Notes under the pieces: model-generated
Database searches by the model: none
What the model was told of the DNA's origin: nothing
Seen by the model: only the letters and a program-made list of their open reading frames with translations
Shown: positions 4,610-5,917 of the stretch, one piece after another
How the letters are laid out: each line of letters begins with the position of its first letter
Position numbering within the stretch: position 1 is the stretch's first letter
Position numbers and translations under genes: made by a program
Assembly (NCBI GenBank): GCA_016793415.1
Contig: JAEUMC010000621.1
Coordinates: forward strand, 1-5,917
DNA: 5,917 nucleotides
DNA from: Devosia sp.
GTDB lineage: Bacteria > Pseudomonadota > Alphaproteobacteria > Rhizobiales > Devosiaceae
Direction of reading: 5' to 3'

Positions 4610-5917
4610 CTAGGCGGCGTCGACCACGACGCGATTTCGCCCCTCGCGCTTGGCGCGGTAGAGGGCCACGTCGGCGCGCTTCAGCAGCAGTTCCGGCGTA
4701 TCGGTTTCGTGCTCGTTGAGCGCCATGCCGACCGACACGGTGACCGGCAGCGGCCGGCCGTTCCCGGCGTCAAACCCCTTCTCCGCCACGGCCCCACGCA
4801 CCCGCTCGGCAACGCCTTGGGCCTGCCGCGAGTCGGTGTCGGGCATCAGCACCACGAACTCTTCACCGCCGAATCGACAGGCCAGGTCGACGCCGCGAAT
4901 GTTGCGGCGCAGCCGGTCGGCGAACTCGCGCAACACGGCATCGCCGGTGTCGTGGCCGTGGGTGTCGTTGACTTCCTTGAAGTAGTCCATGTCGATCAGC
5001 ATCACCGCCATGTCGCGGCCCTGCTGTTGCGCCTTCTGCAACAGGATCGACAAATGCCGTTCGAAGTAGCGGCGGTTGTAGAGCCCGGTCAGTTCATCGG
5101 TCACTGCCAGTGCCAGAGTATTGTTGACGCTCTGGCGCAATTCGACCGCGTAACGCTGGCGGCGGATCTGGGTACGCACCCGCGCCATCAGCTCGTTGCG
5201 CTCGACCGGGCGCATGATGAAGTCATTGACCCCCAGATCGAGGCCGCGCACCACCCGTGGCCGGTCATCCTCTTCGGCGATCAGGATGATCGGCAGGGTG
5301 CGGGTCTGTTCGGCGGTCCGCATCTGTGAGCAGACCCGCAAGGGGTCGAAATCGCCCAGCGCCATCGATACCAGGGCCAGTTCGTAGTCGCCGCCGCTGA
5401 CCGCCAGCACGGCGTCTGCCGGGTTAGCGAGAATGTCGATGCGGTTGTGCGCCTCGAGGTAGCCGCGGATGCGCTCGGCATGACGCAGGTCCGGATCGAC
5501 CAGGAGGATACGCCCGTCATTGTGGTCGATCGAATCCATCGCCCGCATCGCATCTTCGATAGCGATCTCTTGGCCGGTGCGCGCGCGGGCGCGCAACTCG
5601 TCAGTCAGGGCTTTGAGGCGCACCAGGCTCTTCACCCGCGCCATCAGCTGCACGTCGTCGACCGGTTTGGTGAGGAAGTCGTCGGCGCCGGATTCGAGCC
5701 CGCGCACCCGGTCGGAGGGTTGGTCGAGCGCCGTAACCATCAGCACCGGGATATGGCTGGTGCGGCGGTCGGCCTTGAGCCGCCTGCAGACCTCGAAGCC
5801 ATCCATCTCGGGCATCATCACATCGAGCAGGATGATGTCGATCTCGCCTTCGGCGCAGATGGCGAGCGCCTCCTTGCCCGATGACGCCGTCACGACGTCG
5901 AAATACTCAGCCGAAAG
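4610..5917 (-). CDS. pleD: PleD-type response regulator diguanylate cyclase (5' end outside window)
   Basis: Makes c-di-GMP from two GTP; in Caulobacter PleD is activated by phosphorylation in the polarity/cell-cycle phosphorelay. The stop is TAG 4612-4610, and the frame is open to the right edge (435 visible residues). The GTG at 5893-5891 is the Val of a conserved EYFDVVTAS segment, not the start; roughly 20 N-terminal residues are probably missing, to judge from the 454-residue Caulobacter protein. Numbering from that GTG: receiver 1 has its phospho-acceptor Asp at 24 (IILLDVMMPEMDG), T54 and K76. Receiver 2 (about 128-250) is degenerate. The GGDEF domain (about 265-427) has LIDMDYFKEVND, the active-site GGEEF at 342-346 (nt 4870-4856) and an inhibitory I-site RGVD at 333-336 (nt 4897-4886). 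The cyclase looks active and feedback-inhibited. In related genomes divK usually lies just upstream, which would be off this window. Confidence 0.95.
   Translation of the reverse strand, partial: LSAEYFDVVTASSGKEALAICAEGEIDIILLDVMMPEMDGFEVCRRLKADRRTSHIPVLMVTALDQPSDRVRGLESGADDFLTKPVDDVQLMARVKSLVRLKALTDELRARARTGQEIAIEDAMRAMDSIDHNDGRILLVDPDLRHAERIRGYLEAHNRIDILANPADAVLAVSGGDYELALVSMALGDFDPLRVCSQMRTAEQTRTLPIILIAEEDDRPRVVRGLDLGVNDFIMRPVERNELMARVRTQIRRQRYAVELRQSVNNTLALAVTDELTGLYNRRYFERHLSILLQKAQQQGRDMAVMLIDMDYFKEVNDTHGHDTGDAVLREFADRLRRNIRGVDLACRFGGEEFVVLMPDTDSRQAQGVAERVRGAVAEKGFDAGNGRPLPVTVSVGMALNEHETDTPELLLKRADVALYRAKREGRNRVVVDAA

Noticed and set aside
4594..4610. GTTGCG/CGCAAC hairpin at the pleD stop as its terminator
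   Set aside because: The stem is only 6 bp, overlaps the stop codon and has no U-tract on either strand; the hairpin at 4335-4363 is a better candidate.
4595..5329. 244-codon plus-strand frame opposite pleD
   Set aside because: The minus strand encodes an intact GGDEF/receiver protein. The plus translation (H, V, Q and A rich) has no recognisable motif.
5891..5893. GTG as the start codon of pleD
   Set aside because: It encodes Val in the conserved EYFDVVTAS stretch of receiver 1, and the frame stays open to the window edge. The first beta strand and acidic pocket of the receiver would be missing if it were the start.

Overview
The window is a high-GC stretch of an alphaproteobacterial chromosome, most likely Hyphomicrobiales (Rhizobiales). 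Three things suggest this: the gene order (topA, rnr, a DUF983 gene, rpmG, then pleD on the opposite strand), a PleD-type response regulator/diguanylate cyclase, and a topoisomerase I with a Lys/Ala-rich tail. A Devosia-like genome is possible, but the genus cannot be fixed from the sequence alone.

Layout. Positions 1-3889 hold a tight plus-strand cluster. It begins with the C-terminal part of DNA topoisomerase I (topA, open at the left edge), continues 11 bp later with RNase R (rnr), and 2 bp later with a small zinc-ribbon membrane protein (DUF983). After a 152-bp spacer holding a GC-rich hairpin and a good promoter -35 element comes rpmG (ribosomal protein L33, 55 codons), which ends in a strong intrinsic terminator. 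From the right edge to 4610, on the minus strand, lies pleD, cut at its 5' end. topA/rnr/DUF983 and rpmG therefore converge on pleD.

The 400-bp convergent spacer (4210-4609) is the only part not explained by ordinary genes. It holds the rpmG terminator, two perfect copies of a 24-bp tandem repeat, a second strong hairpin whose U-tract faces the minus strand, and two further long stem-loops. A fourth hairpin has a T-rich flank facing the plus strand. G-U wobble polarity points the outer hairpins in opposite directions. I read 4332-4511 as a candidate structured RNA of unresolved strand; it matches no RNA family that I can recognise.

How the genes work together. topA (supercoiling), rnr (structured RNA decay and rRNA quality control) and rpmG (50S subunit) are housekeeping information-processing genes. 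pleD makes c-di-GMP and is tied to the alphaproteobacterial cell-cycle/polarity phosphorelay. I see no defence system, mobile element, CRISPR array, tRNA or rRNA. The coding part is ordinary, and the interest lies in the rpmG-pleD spacer.
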